Source: Phlebotomus papatasi | Lineage: Eukaryota > Arthropoda > Insecta > Diptera > Psychodidae | Reading direction: 5' to 3' | DNA: 64,000 bases | Assembly: GCF_024763615.1 (NCBI RefSeq) | Contig: NC_077224.1 | Span: 23,095,078 to 23,159,077, forward strand | Part shown: positions 22,657 through 33,548 of the stretch, piece by piece | Position numbering within the stretch: the first letter of the stretch is position 1 | Layout: each line of letters begins with the position of its first letter | Notes under the pieces: model-generated | What the model was told of the DNA's origin: nothing | What the model saw: only the letters and a program-made list of their open reading frames with translations | Database searches by the model: none | Made by a program: the position numbers and the translations under genes

Positions 22657-23955
22657 ATGGGTGACTTTTCAATTTTAAATAAAGTAATTGAGGATTTAAA
22701 GAAACTCCTACAGAATTTTAAGAAGCACAATGCTGATCGACAGTATGCTGTTGATTATGTAGAAATAAAAAGAGAAGTTACCAATGATTGGCATAATAGT
22801 TTTGTCATTGCCTATAGAAGATTACTTACTCAATTAGAACCTCAAGAATTAGAAACTTTGAAAAAGAAAGGTCAAGAAGAAAAGAATTTGGTTGATGAAA
22901 TTGAAAAATTTTATAAAAGTATACAGGAGAAGATAAATAAAGCTAAAATTGAAGAAAATTTAGTACTTGAAGATCGGACAGAAACAGAACAGACATCAAT
23001 AGAAAAAATGGCTCAATTCGATATAAAAACGGCTTCTCAAATTATTCCTGATTTCAGTGGAGAAAGTGATAAGATGTTAGACTTTCTTTCGGCTGTAGAA
23101 TTTTATTGGAACACCCTGAATGAACAGAGCAAGACTTTGTTAATCAATTTTGTAATTAGCATAAAGGTCAAGGGTAAAGCCAAAAATTCTATTAGTTTTT
23201 CTAACATTACAACTTATGCTCAGTTGAAAAAAGCTGTTTCTGAACGCTTCGAATCTAAGAAGACAGTCAGTACCTTAACTCACGAATTAGCACAAGCTCG
23301 ACAAGGTCAAAGTTCAGTTACCGAATTTGCTGATAAAATAGAAAAGATTTCCCATGAATTATCAAAGATTCAGATTCTTGCTCAAGATGGTAGTAATGCA
23401 GAAGTAATTCGGGCACTGAATGATGCGACAGCAGCAAGTGCATTCAAGAATGGCCTCAAGAATGATCTTAAGGTAGTTGTTTTAGCGTCACGCACTCAAA
23501 CTTTTTCTGAAGTAGTTTCTGTAGCTCATGAAGCTGAAGCTTCTCTCCCTAAAGATATAAAGCAAGTTAACTTTGTAAAATCATATGGTCAGAAAAAACA
23601 TTCCAATAGTAACGGTCAAAGAGGATATTCCAAGCGCGGAGGATTCCAAGGACGCGGCAATTCCAGTAGTCGAGGACAATCTTCTGGTAGTGGAAATAAT
23701 TCGAATAATAACAGCCGAAATAATAGAGGAAATTACAATAATAGAGGGAACTACCGCGGTCATGGTAATCGAGCAAATTATCGCGGACGGGGTAATTTTC
23801 ATAACAGCAATAACTACCGTGTTTGTATGATGCAAGAAAGTCCTGGTGCGTACCAAACGCACGGTTGTTGCCAACATTTGGGAAACGCTGTGGCCCCTGG
23901 TCCAGCAGAGCAACAGCCGGGGGCAATGATGCAAAACCATCGATTTACTCAGTAA
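22657..23955 (+). CDS. gag: Retrotransposon Gag protein
   Basis: The 432-residue frame starts at the ATG at 22657. Residues 1-110 are Lys/Glu-rich and probably coiled-coil. The region from about 125 to 300 has the helical character of a retrotransposon capsid (for example IIPDFSGESDKMLDFLSAVE, the typical opening of Ty3-type Gag). The tail, about 315-385, is a Gly/Arg/Asn-rich tract with many RG and RGN steps and would bind RNA. No CCHC zinc knuckle (C-x2-C-x4-H-x4-C) is present, unlike most Gypsy elements. The 3' end overlaps pol by about 140 nt in another phase. It forms the particle shell in the cytoplasm. Confidence 0.9.
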   Translation: MGDFSILNKVIEDLKKLLQNFKKHNADRQYAVDYVEIKREVTNDWHNSFVIAYRRLLTQLEPQELETLKKKGQEEKNLVDEIEKFYKSIQEKINKAKIEENLVLEDRTETEQTSIEKMAQFDIKTASQIIPDFSGESDKMLDFLSAVEFYWNTLNEQSKTLLINFVISIKVKGKAKNSISFSNITTYAQLKKAVSERFESKKTVSTLTHELAQARQGQSSVTEFADKIEKISHELSKIQILAQDGSNAEVIRALNDATAASAFKNGLKNDLKVVVLASRTQTFSEVVSVAHEAEASLPKDIKQVNFVKSYGQKKHSNSNGQRGYSKRGGFQGRGNSSSRGQSSGSGNNSNNNSRNNRGNYNNRGNYRGHGNRANYRGRGNFHNSNNYRVCMMQESPGAYQTHGCCQHLGNAVAPGPAEQQPGAMMQNHRFTQ

Positions 23956-26900
23956 ACGTTTCTTTATCCAACTTTATCAAAATTTTTGTACCAGATACAC
24001 AATCTATCTGCACCCTTTTGGTTGACTCTGGTGCAGATATATCACTTTTTAAAATTGAAAAACTAATACACTCAACTTTTCAAAATAGAAATGACTCCGT
24101 AAATTTTACAGGAGTTGGTACAGAAAATTTTAAATCTCTTGGAACATGTAATATTATTTTAAATTTGCTTTCGAGTCATTCCGTTCAACATAAATTTCAT
24201 TTAATTGATGATAGTTTTTCAATTCCATTTGATGGTATTTTAGGAAGAGACTTCTTAAAATTATATAAATGTAATATTGACTATTATAGTTACTTATTAC
24301 ATTTATCCGTACAAGATGAAGTCATTTCAATTCCTCTCTATGACAGAGCTGAGGAAGGTACCTTAATTTTACCACCTCGAAGCCAAGTCGTAAGAAGGGT
24401 TGATGCAATTATAACCGAAGATTCAGTTGTCATTGGAGAAGAAATTGCTCCTGGAGTGTATTCGTCAAGTTCAATCGTCAGTAATGTACCGTTAGTATCA
24501 TTTTTAAATACAACGGATAAGAAATTAATATTGAAAAACTTTAAACCGAAAGTTATGCCTTTAAATTCATTTTACACTGTTGATTCTTTAAAGAAGGATA
24601 AGGAATATGATGAGCGAAGATTAAAACAACTTTTTAATGAAATAGATTTATCCAACGTTCCAGAATTTGCTCAAGATTCAATTCAAAAAATTTGCAGCAG
24701 TTTTAATGATATTTTCTGTTTAAAAGATGACAAAGTAACGTGTAATAATTTTTATCAACAGTCAATTAAATGTGCGAATTCTGAACCAGTCTATATTAAA
24801 AATTACCGTATTCCTCAATCTCAAGCTACTGAAATTCAAACGCAAGTAACTAATATGCTTAAGGATGGCATAATTGAACCTTCAACTTCACCATACAATT
24901 CTCCCATTCTCTTAGTACCAAAGAAATCCAACGGTGTGGAAAAGAAGTGGCGATTGGTCATTGATTACCGAAAGATTAACAAATCTATAGTAGCAGACAA
25001 ATTCCCACTTCCGAGAATAGAAGAGATTTTAGATCAATTAGGAAGAGCAAAGTTCTTCACCGTTTTAGATCTTCAATCAGGATTTCATCAGGTTGAGATT
25101 AACCCTACAGACAATTCACGCGAAATTACAGCCTTCACGGCTTGCCAAGGACACTTCCAATTTAAACGACTTCCATTTGGCTTGAAAATTAGCCCCAATA
25201 GCTTCCAACGAATGATGTCCTTAGCTATGTCCGGTTTATCTCCCGAAGCAACATTCTTATATATTGATGACCTGGTAGTGTTTGGTGCTAGTCTGGCCCA
25301 CCACAATTCAAATTTAATTAAAGTTTTTACTAGATTGCGGAAATTCAATTTGAAACTTAACCCTAATAAATGCAAATTCTTGCAAAATGAAGTTACTTAT
25401 CTCGGTCATCGACTGACACCTGAAGGTGTACTACCAGATCCCTCAAAATTTCACGTCGTCCAAAATTATCCAGTCCCAAAATCTGCAGACGATGTCCGCA
25501 GATTTGTTGCCTTCTGCAACTACTATCGTAAATTTATTGCTAACTTTGCTGAAAAGGCAGCACCCCTTAATAAACTTCTTCGAAAGAATATTAAATTTTC
25601 CTGGGACAATGATTGTGCTAAGTCTTTTGATACTCTCAAACGAGATCTGATAAGTCCGAAAGTATTACAATATCCAGATTTCGATAAGCACTTTCTTTTA
25701 ACAACTGATGCCTCCAATATTGCAGCCTCTGCTATCTTGTCTCAAGGACAAATTGGTGAAGACTTACCAATTGCGTATGCAAGTAAATCTTTCACAAAAG
25801 GCGAAAAGAATAAATCTACGATAGAAAAAGAGTTAACTGCAATCCATTGGGGCATTCAACATTTTCGTCCTTACCTCTATGGTCGTAAATTCACAATAAT
25901 CACTGACCATAAGCCTTTGGTATATTTGTTTAACTTGAAGAATCCGTCTTCGAAACTTATGCGTATGCGTTTAGATTTGGAGGAATATGACTTCGATATA
26001 ATACATAGATCTGGTAAAGAAAACGCGAATGCAGATGCACTTAGTCGAATTGATATTGATTCAGAATTTCTTAAAAATCTTCTAGTTCTTCCTGTTCAAA
26101 CTAGAAGTATGGCTCAAAATGAAAGAAAATTGAAAGATCAGAAAAAATTAGAAAGTTTAATGACTCCTAGCTGTGCTAAGCCTGATCACCTTGGTATAGT
26201 CGAGGTTTCTAAGCTTTCTGAGATTTCCAATATGCCTGAACTCATTTTCTACACAGACACAGATTTAATTCCATCAAATTGCTCAGGTGGCTCAAGCGCG
26301 CTTAAAAAGAAAAATAATTCGAAATATACAGTAAAGATGACGGCAAATTATAATGATCTGGCACTAGAGCAAGATCTACAAATTATTGAAAGCACGTGCA
26401 TAAATTTAAAAGTAAAAGAGATATCTTTATCCTTACAAAATGCTGTCTTTCGCTTTATTAACTTTGAAAGTTTTAAAGCAATCGCTAATAAAACCCTGCA
26501 GCGTATTAGAATATTACTGTATAAGCCGCCAAAACTAATTTCTGATAAACAAGAAGTTAAAGCAATTTTAGACCAACACCATCTAAGTCCCATGGGAGGT
26601 CACGTTGGCCAAAATCGACTCTATAAAAAATTAAGAGAGATATATCGATGGAAGGGAATGTCTAAGGATATTTCTAATTACGTAAAATCGTGTCAATCTT
26701 GCCAAATTGCAAAAAGTAGTTTGAATAAGAAGGAGCCAATGATGTTAACGCATACTCCGCAAAGTGCATTTGATATTGTATCGGTTGATACGATTGGTCC
26801 TTTTATTAGAACAAGTCGTGGAAATCGTTACGCAGTAACTTTGCAATGCGATTTAACAAAATTTCTTTGCATAGTGCCAATAGCAGATAAAGAAGCGAAT

Positions 26901-27584
26901 ACACTTGCCAGAGCAATCACAGAACATTTTATCTTGAAATACGGACTAATGAAAACCTTAAAATCGGATATGGGCACAGAATACATTAATAATGTTTTTG
27001 AAAAGTTATGTGAGACGCTTCACATCGACCAAGTCCATTCGACCCCATATCACCATGAATCTCTTGGTAGTATTGAGAGGAGTCATAAGACTCTCAATGA
27101 ATTTTTAAGGTCCTATATTAATGAGCAAAAGGACGATTGGGACAATTGGTTAGGATATTTTGAATTTTGTTTCAATACAACACCAACTGTCCATGATTAC
27201 AGTCCATTCCAACTGGTATACGGTAAAATAGCGAATTTTCCGTCAACATTACAAACAGAGTGTGTACAGCCTGTTTATAATATAGATTTGTACTCAGCAG
27301 AGCTAAAGTATAAATTACAAAGATGTTGGAAATTCGTTAAAGAAAAATTAGATAAAGAAAAATTAAAATATAAGTACTATTACGATAAAAATATAAGGAA
27401 ATCGAATTTTAATGTTAATGATACTGTATGGTTAAAGAAATTTAATAATAAGAAACTAGATGTATTGTACGAGGGTCCCTACGTAATTACAGAAAGATTA
27501 GGTGTTAACAGTAAGATTAGAAATATAGAAACAAATAAGGAAAAAATAGTTCATAACAATATTCTTAAACATTTTCATAATTAA
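23814..27584 (+). CDS. pol: Retrotransposon Pol polyprotein
   Basis: The frame opens after a stop at 23811 with no ATG near its start, and lies in the -1 phase relative to gag, so it is probably made by -1 frameshifting within 23814-23955. Numbering residues from 23823, the protease has DSGA at about 68-71 and a GILGRDF flap partner near 138. Reverse transcriptase carries WRLVIDYRKIN, LPFGL and the catalytic YIDD at about 480. RNase H follows with TTDAS, a Glu in EKELTAI, and TDHKPL. Integrase has an HHCC zinc module (about 919-965), then a DDE core with Asp in SVDTIG, Asp in KSDMG, and Glu 36 residues later in SIERSHKTL. A GPY/F-type module near 1217 closes the protein. All catalytic residues look present. 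No env or chromodomain follows. Confidence 0.93.
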   Translation, partial: LPCLYDARKSWCVPNARLLPTFGKRCGPWSSRATAGGNDAKPSIYSVNVSLSNFIKIFVPDTQSICTLLVDSGADISLFKIEKLIHSTFQNRNDSVNFTGVGTENFKSLGTCNIILNLLSSHSVQHKFHLIDDSFSIPFDGILGRDFLKLYKCNIDYYSYLLHLSVQDEVISIPLYDRAEEGTLILPPRSQVVRRVDAIITEDSVVIGEEIAPGVYSSSSIVSNVPLVSFLNTTDKKLILKNFKPKVMPLNSFYTVDSLKKDKEYDERRLKQLFNEIDLSNVPEFAQDSIQKICSSFNDIFCLKDDKVTCNNFYQQSIKCANSEPVYIKNYRIPQSQATEIQTQVTNMLKDGIIEPSTSPYNSPILLVPKKSNGVEKKWRLVIDYRKINKSIVADKFPLPRIEEILDQLGRAKFFTVLDLQSGFHQVEINPTDNSREITAFTACQGHFQFKRLPFGLKISPNSFQRMMSLAMSGLSPEATFLYIDDLVVFGASLAHHNSNLIKVFTRLRKFNLKLNPNKCKFLQNEVTYLGHRLTPEGVLPDPSKFHVVQNYPVPKSADDVRRFVAFCNYYRKFIANFAEKAAPLNKLLRKNIKFSWDNDCAKSFDTLKRDLISPKVLQYPDFDKHFLLTTDASNIAASAILSQGQIGEDLPIAYASKSFTKGEKNKSTIEKELTAIHWGIQHFRPYLYGRKFTIITDHKPLVYLFNLKNPSSKLMRMRLDLEEYDFDIIHRSGKENANADALSRIDIDSEFLKNLLVLPVQTRSMAQNERKLKDQKKLESLMTPSCAKPDHLGIVEVSKLSEISNMPELIFYTDTDLIPSNCSGGSSALKKKNNSKYTVKMTANYNDLALEQDLQIIESTCINLKVKEISLSLQNAVFRFINFESFKAIANKTLQRIRILLYKPPKLISDKQEVKAILDQHHLSPMGGHVGQNRLYKKLREIYRWKGMSKDISNYVKSCQSCQIAKSSLNKKEPMMLTHTPQSAFDIVSVDTIGPFIRTSRGNRYAVTLQCDLTKFLCIVPIADKEANTLARAITEHFILKYGLMKTLKSDMGTEYINNVFEKLCETLHIDQVHSTPYHHESLGSIERSHKTLNEFLRSYINEQKDDWDNWLGYFEFCFNTTPTVHDYSPFQLVYGKIANFPSTLQTECVQPVYNIDLYSAELKYKLQRCWKFVKEKLDKEKLKYKYYYDKNIRKSNFNVNDTVWLKKFNNKKLDVLYEGPYVITERLGVNSKIRNIETNKEKIVHNNILKHFHN

Positions 27585-27722
27585 GTTTTACACTGGGATT
27601 ACATATTAAAGAACATATATAAAAAAAAATTAAATAAAATTTAAAAAAAAAATATAGAAAATACAAAATGTAAAAAAAAATCATGTTAGATTATAATTTT
27701 TTTTTTCCTTTTTGGGGGGAGG
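27585..27722 (+). other. Retrotransposon 3' untranslated region and purine tract
   Basis: An AT-rich spacer ends in the purine run at about 27714-27722 (GGGGGGAGG), which directly abuts the 3' LTR and should prime plus-strand DNA synthesis. Confidence 0.8.
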
Positions 27723-27843
27723 TGTGGCATAAACATAATATATGAATGTATATGCATGTCAAATGTATGTATATTAAGCATAAGTACTCAATAAACGATC
27801 AGTCGATCAACGAACATCAAGCTGATTGGATCAACCTTCCACA
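27723..27843 (+). repeat. 3' LTR, 121 bp
   Basis: I read it as identical to the 5' LTR over all 121 bases. It is followed by ATAATATCC. Poly(A) addition in this LTR is expected from its AATAAA. Confidence 0.95.
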
Positions 27844-27905
27844 ATAATATCCAGTTCTCCCCCATGTTATAAGTGCCTCCTGATTGTTTTGCCGATATCT
27901 AAGTA

Positions 27906-29076
27906 GGGTAGAGTCAGTACTTTTTCGCCAGTAAGCCCTTTTTCGCCACCTAAATTAAAATAACGTTTTAAGAGAATTATGAGTTCGTGGAACTACGAAA
28001 TGAGTGTTATTTCGTGACCTCTAGCCAAATGAATCAGAAAACCATATCTGGTGCTCCACTGACTACACTGAGAAAAAAACAGGGATGCGATTAACTTTTT
28101 TTCCTCATAACTTTAACACTTTTTAGGTGTAAAAATAAATCAACATTTTTTAATGTTAATTTTACACCTTTTTAAGGGTAAAATTAACATGAAAAAGGGT
28201 AACTTTGACCCCTAATACACCTAAAAAGCATAATATTTACACCGATTTCGGATCAATAATGCAGGGTAAAATTAACATTTCCGGAATGTTAGTTTAACTT
28301 TTTCGGATTTCTCTCAGTGTAGATTATTTCCAAGTTAATTAAAGAAATTCTCGACAAGATGAACAATCAATCACCAAAAAAGTATGGAGTTCTTAAGAAA
28401 TCTGTAAACGCTCAGAAAAATTGTCTTGCATTATTTTATGTTTTTGCTGTACAGCATTTGATATTTTTTCACAGAAAATCAATTTGTTATTAACTAAGCT
28501 TTGCTCTAATATCATTTTTCAATATTCTTTTCCAAAAAAAATAAAGATAAACGGATGTGGTGAAATAGGGCTTACTTTTTCGGCTGTGTAAGTACTTTTC
28601 GCCACTCATTTTTTCCAAGCATTTTGCAAGTGGCGCACCTCGCGGAATATAGTTGAAACAAGCGTGATTTTCTATTAACTTTTATTTCGAATAAAAAATG
28701 AGAAAAATCATTTGAAATATACTTTGATAATTGTCTGGTATCGGTGTTAAATATGAAAAAGTACTGTACCGTGTATTTTTGAAGGTTATCGAAAACTCCT
28801 GTTTCTTAAAATTCACTTAAAAACATGTGACGAAAAAGTGCTTACACAATGGCGAAAAAGTGTTTACAAAGTGGCGAAAAGTACTGAAACGTGTATTGTT
28901 GCAGAAAATGTAATTTTTCAACCAGATACCCAAAAAATTCCCGAGAAGTCTCTTGGTTGAATAGAGACACAATGCTTCAAAGCATCTGTACACAAAATTT
29001 CATTTTACTTCGACAAAAATTATAAGAATTACAAGGGTATCAAACCTTAAGGTGGCGAAAAGTACTTACTCTACCC
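27906..29076. repeat. 1.17-kb TA-flanked element with a nested MITE
   Basis: The left end GGGTAGAGTCAGTACTTTTT and the right end AAAAGTACTTACTCTACCC are inverted and flanked by TA. The phrase GGCGAAAAGTACTT recurs inside (near 28850-28890). No transposase frame is present. The CACTGAGA-type MITE at 28066-28319 sits inside it, so that insertion is younger. Confidence 0.75.
28066..28319. repeat. CACTGAGA-ended MITE, copy 3
   Basis: This 254-bp copy starts CACTGAGAAAAAAAC, ends TTTCTCTCAGTG, and is flanked by TA on both sides. It is the cleanest of the three copies in the window and is nested in the 27906-29076 element. Confidence 0.85.
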
Positions 29077-30600
29077 TAATTTCACAAAAATTTAAATAAA
29101 AATAATCAAAATTAAATACTTTATGCATTTGAATTAAAATGCAAATCTACATTCAGGAGGTAATTCTTTTTAATTTTTGCAAATTGATGTGGATAAGAAA
29201 TGAGAAAGGCAGTTTCGACAGTAAAACGTAATGTTTTCATATTAATTAACAAGTGTTCCAGCCATTGACATAAATATTTATAAAAACATCAAATTTCGTT
29301 CATTATTCCAATTTTTTATGCAAAAACTATAGACGACGCAATTTTTTCACAACTCGTTGCTGCTAACAAATTATATTCCACTCATTCGTCGATTTGGATG
29401 TCTGGTCGCAATAAAAGAGACAAGGTGTAATTAATTTTAATGTCAAACCTCAAAAGCATAATTCTCTTATGAGTGTGTTACTTTTTTTGCTAAGCGTATG
29501 CCCATAATATAGTGTCTGTGTGTCCAGGAGCCGTAAAAAATGCCTCGTTTTTACAACTTTCCTGTTGACAATTGACAATAATTTATATTTTTTTCTCAGT
29601 CTAGCAAGTTAAACTTAGGCATTTGGTTTTGGGACAGAGGCCCGTGGAAAAAGAGATAACAAAAAATTTTATTATATAATATGAATGAGACGTTACATAG
29701 AAAAACTGACAAATTATATTACTTTTTGTTGTGCACAGTGTGCGACCAGTGACTACCGTAGTGTAAAATTTTTAACGATTTAATGAATGCTCATAAATCA
29801 TAACAATGAAAAATAAGTGTAAATTAAGACTCTTTGGTCAGAGTGCGAACAAGAGGGGATGCCTGATGAGAGCAAGAGCCGGGGGACTAAGGGGATAGAG
29901 AAAACCAGCACAAACAAGCCAAGTTTCACATATAAATGCTTTTGGTGCCTTTGATATATGAATCTTTGTACCTATTTATTAAATTTATCGCATTTACTTA
30001 CACCTGTTGGGCACACAAACAACAAATTATACACTGTATGCATTTCCCTCTCTCCCACTACACAGCTCCTTATTTTGATTCATGAATAGCTTATAAAAAT
30101 AATTGTTGTAACATACACATGTAGACATGACAAAAACGTTCACAAGAGTGTGCTGCCAAAGTGACATTGACAGATAAATTTTGTCACTTTGACAGTACTC
30201 CATAGTGGTCAGCATATATTTAAATAGTCATCACAAATATTTTCTGTGCAGATTTATATGTTAATTATGACAAAAGCATTGTTATGCAATTCCTAAACTT
30301 TAACAGCAAATAGCTGTTTGCATTACTGTTGTTGTATTTCAGATATTCAAACATCTTTTTAGAAGTTCACATAGATTTAAAAAATGTAACTTGTAACACG
30401 TTTTCATTGGGACCACAATGGGTTAACTAATGGAGTGTTCACTCTACGTAATACTTGTCACTTGTCAGAAATAAATTTTTGACTAGAAAATCAAATGTTT
30501 ATAGGAGAAGTCCTTTAGGCTTGGCAACACTTTATATTCTCCCCATATTCCTTTAATGAATCTGACCGATTTTTTTTCAGGAAATGTGTGACTTAAAACT
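29077..30600. other. Gene-free AT-rich stretch
   Basis: No element ends, RNA gene or domain-bearing frame was recognised. The 62-codon minus frame at 30027-30215 has no motif. Confidence 0.4.
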
Positions 30601-30604
30601 TGCT

Positions 30605-31355
30605 ATTTAATTACACAATAAAAAATCGTGTAAAAAAACGTGTAATTTCCAAATTACCACTAAAGAAATTGTAAATTTTGATTTTTACCACTATTAAAAT
30701 GGTAAATTTTGTGTAAAAAATAATTTGTGTAAAAAATTTTAGCGTATAATTTAAACATGTAATTTTTACCACTATTAAAGTGGGACAGTGTCACTTAAAA
30801 AGTGGTAAATATCCTGCATCGTGTAAAATTTGGTTCGTGTAATCAGAAACATGTAAAATATCGCCATTATAGTTTGACAGCTGCTGGAAGCATCCACCTC
30901 GGTGTGTATTTTCTTTAGTTTTGTGAGTTTTATAGCTTCTAATTTTTGCGAAAAGAGACCAAATCCCTCATGAAAAAAGTGAAATACTCCTGATATGTCA
31001 CCGAAATTACATCCTCTTTCCAAATAAACGAGGCAATTGAATGATGGACGTGGAGGAATCTTTGGCGGTCATGAAAAAATATTAGAAAAAAATGTAAAAT
31101 AAAAATTGCAAAGAAATAAAATTACACGTTAGAAATTACACATTTTTTTATTTTACACGCTGCTTTTTACACATATTTAAAAATTACATTCTGTAAATTA
31201 CACGCGAAAAACATTACATGCTGGAAATTACACGCAAAAAAATTACACGGTGAAGATTACACGTTTTAAAAAATACACTTTTCCCAAAATTACCACTATA
31301 ATAGAGATGTCAAAAATTACCTACTATTGTAGTGGTACTTATTTTTTACTGTATA
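30605..31355. repeat. Foldback-like element rich in GTGTAA/TTACAC
   Basis: The left ~270 bp carries many (A/C)(C/G)(A/T)GTGTAA and TGTAAAAATT phrases. The right ~250 bp carries the inverse TTACACG and AATTACAC phrases in large number. TACCAC(T)AT blocks occur in both arms, also inverted. The ~230-bp centre (about 30870-31100) lacks them. This is the layout of a foldback transposon with degenerate subrepeated arms. No protein is encoded. Confidence 0.6.
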
Positions 31356-31444
31356 CACTATGCTAGATTAATTAAAGGAATATAGGAAAGATATGAAGTG
31401 TTTGAAGCCAGTGTATGTTCGAAGACCGAAGGATTTTCCCTATA

Positions 31445-31921
31445 GGGGAGACCAGGATACAATTAGACAGGGGTAGAATCCCTATATTGCCAGAAATATT
31501 TATAAGTCTGATCCAGTTATCCTACAATTTAGAATCATTTTTATAAAATGGGAATAAAATTATAATTTTGATGTAACAATTTTTGGTCCAGTATTTTGTT
31601 TTCTGAGTTGCTACTCAAGATATCATAGTCTTACCTTATTTCAGGTTTAATAAAACTAATTAAGGTATTTTTTTTACTTGGATAATAATTATCTCCTTTT
31701 TTATATAAGATGATAAACACTGAAACAGCCCTCGGGGAAGATTAGCCACTCTTCAGTGACAGGCTAAAAACCAGTGATAAGCCCCAGATAAGCTTATGGT
31801 AGCTGAGATTCTTTACAGGTGACCTCGAAATGCGTGCAACTCGGGGTGCTTGCAACTCGGAATGCGTGAAAATTCGATTGTGAGTTGAATTTTGGGGGAC
31901 CGGGTGTACCCCGGTCTCCCC
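31445..31921. repeat. TA-flanked element with GGGGAGACC ends, 477 bp
   Basis: The left end GGGGAGACCAGGATACAAT and the right end GTGTACCCCGGTCTCCCC form an imperfect inverted pair inside TA. It contains the recurrent phrase ending TATGGTAGCTGAGATTCTTT seen also near 2190 and 50520. Confidence 0.7.
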
Positions 31922-33230
31922 TAGCTAATTTAAATTTTTATCAATCACACTATTAGGAAAACCATATCAATTTCTCTGCAACTCCATGTATGGATTACCA
32001 TCAATTCGTCTTCCAAAGAAAGGATCTATAAATTGATGACAATCAATTTATTGAAAATTGTTGTACATTTGTCAAATGCAACTATAGAGTTAGCAGGTTA
32101 CCAGTTACCATACTGGTACACCGAAGAAGAAACTAATCAGGACCATTTTGAGAACATCTCTAGAAAATACCGAGAGAAAACATTACTGATTTATTTCCAT
32201 TGCACATTGCCTTAATAAGTGATTAACACTCGTCTTACCAGATTTATTTCTCCCTGGCAAGTATGGCACAGCAGTGCAACCAAAATGATAAATTACTCTG
32301 ATCTTTTTTTCCATTCCAAACAAATTCACAAGATATCTGAAGCCAATGGTATTATTAGGATGCTTTCACATGCAATTTATTGTGCAAAAGCATACAAATC
32401 GACCAACGATTGATGAATATTTAATACCTAATTGGCGTATTAATTGTGATTTATTAATTTTAATCCATCGTCATATATTCATTCGACCCATTCGAACAAT
32501 TAACCAGAATTAATTTATCAAAGTCCCGTGAATCAATAATTCTTTTCCTCTATCTCACATTTTTTTAAGGTTTATTTGCACAAAAATGCACAATTGGTGA
32601 ATTTCGTTATTTTCTTCTCTAATTTCAGCTCAATTTATAACTCTTTTATGATCCCCGGAAACATCACACAGTGATTTGTTGCAAAGCACTAAAAAAAATT
32701 TAGTGTTTTTATTAGCTTGAGCTAAAAAAATGCAAAATTGAATTATTCATTGGGAAGGCCAGTGTTTCAATGATATACTGCTGAAAAGTATACGATATGA
32801 ATCAGGTGAAAAAGCAACAAATTGATTTTAATTAAAAAATCTTTTTGCCATCTTTTAACTGAGTTTTTTTTGTATATTTAACACTCAGTATTTCAACGAG
32901 ATGGTCAGAATACATTATAGAAAACGGTGATTTAACGATAATAGATTTCATTTTAAAGTGATTTCCGTCTAACACAGGGTAAGTGTGCTTCAGTGTTAAG
33001 GCTTTAGAGTAAAGTGATATAATTTTGGAATTAGTGTTACAAGTTGGACAATTCGCCGGTACAAGTTGGACATGGCTTTTTTCTTGATAAATACAGTACA
33101 AAATTTGTTTTTAAGCACAAGGAACCAAATTATAAAACTGAAGCATTAAAAACATAGAAATAAAAATGAAGTAATAAATTTGTCAAAAAAAACTGTCCAA
33201 CTTGCACCATTTTACCCTATAACTATAACA
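31922..33230. other. Gene-free stretch with a probable TTGGAC-type MITE
   Basis: The short frames at 32033-32215 and 32219-32413 have no motif. About 32979-33216 opens GGGTAAGTGTGCTTCAGTG and ends ACCATTTTACCC, with repeated AGTTGGAC phrases and their inverse between. It may be another MITE, but the match of its ends is weak. Confidence 0.4.
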
Positions 33231-33334
33231 CCTAGCTAGATGCATTACTGACGACCTTAACGATAAGATTTGAATGGTAGGGCTTAATTAAGGACTAGAG
33301 TTTTCCACAAACATAAAAGGCAGATGAATTAAAT

Positions 33335-33470
33335 CAGAGGTGAGCAAGAACTGTTTGAAACTGAACAAACGTCAAATGAAAATGGTATACGTCAGTGGCC
33401 AAAATGCTACGTGAACAAACTTATTTTGACGTTTATTTGGTTTCAAACGGTTCTTGCTCTCCTGTGATTA
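33335..33470. repeat. Inverted-repeat MITE with CAAGAAC(T/C)GTTTGAAAC arms, copy 1
   Basis: The arms GAGGTGAGCAAGAACTGTTT and AACGGTTCTTGCTCTCCTGT bracket ~135 bp. A second copy is at 45848-45975. Both contain ACGTCAAA blocks facing each other. It is non-coding. Confidence 0.7.
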
Positions 33471-33548
33471 AATTGTCTCATGAACGTCCAGTTTTTACTT
33501 CCGAATATTGTAGAAACAGCAGAGGTCACAAAGCCAGTAAGACAAGTA

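Larger units (their letters stand above)
21528..27843 (+). mobile_element. Complete Ty3/Gypsy-class LTR retrotransposon
   Basis: This 6316-bp element has two 121-bp LTRs that I read as identical, beginning TGTGGCAT and ending TTCCACA. The primer-binding site abuts the 5' LTR and a G-rich purine tract abuts the 3' LTR. Between them lie a small membrane-protein frame, gag and pol, with domain order protease, reverse transcriptase, RNase H, integrase. That order defines the Ty3/Gypsy class (Metaviridae). There is no env. Identical LTRs and undamaged frames imply a recent insertion. The flanking four bases (ATAT and ATAA) match at three of four positions, so a target duplication is only suggestive. 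The very short LTRs are notable. Confidence 0.95.

Noticed and set aside
27585..27722. An env gene after pol (endogenous retrovirus)
   Set aside because: Only ~140 bp separate pol from the 3' LTR, with no frame.
30605..31355. CRISPR-like array because of many TTACACG repeats
   Set aside because: Spacing is irregular, units are degenerate and occur in inverted orientation on the two sides, and the host is clearly an animal.
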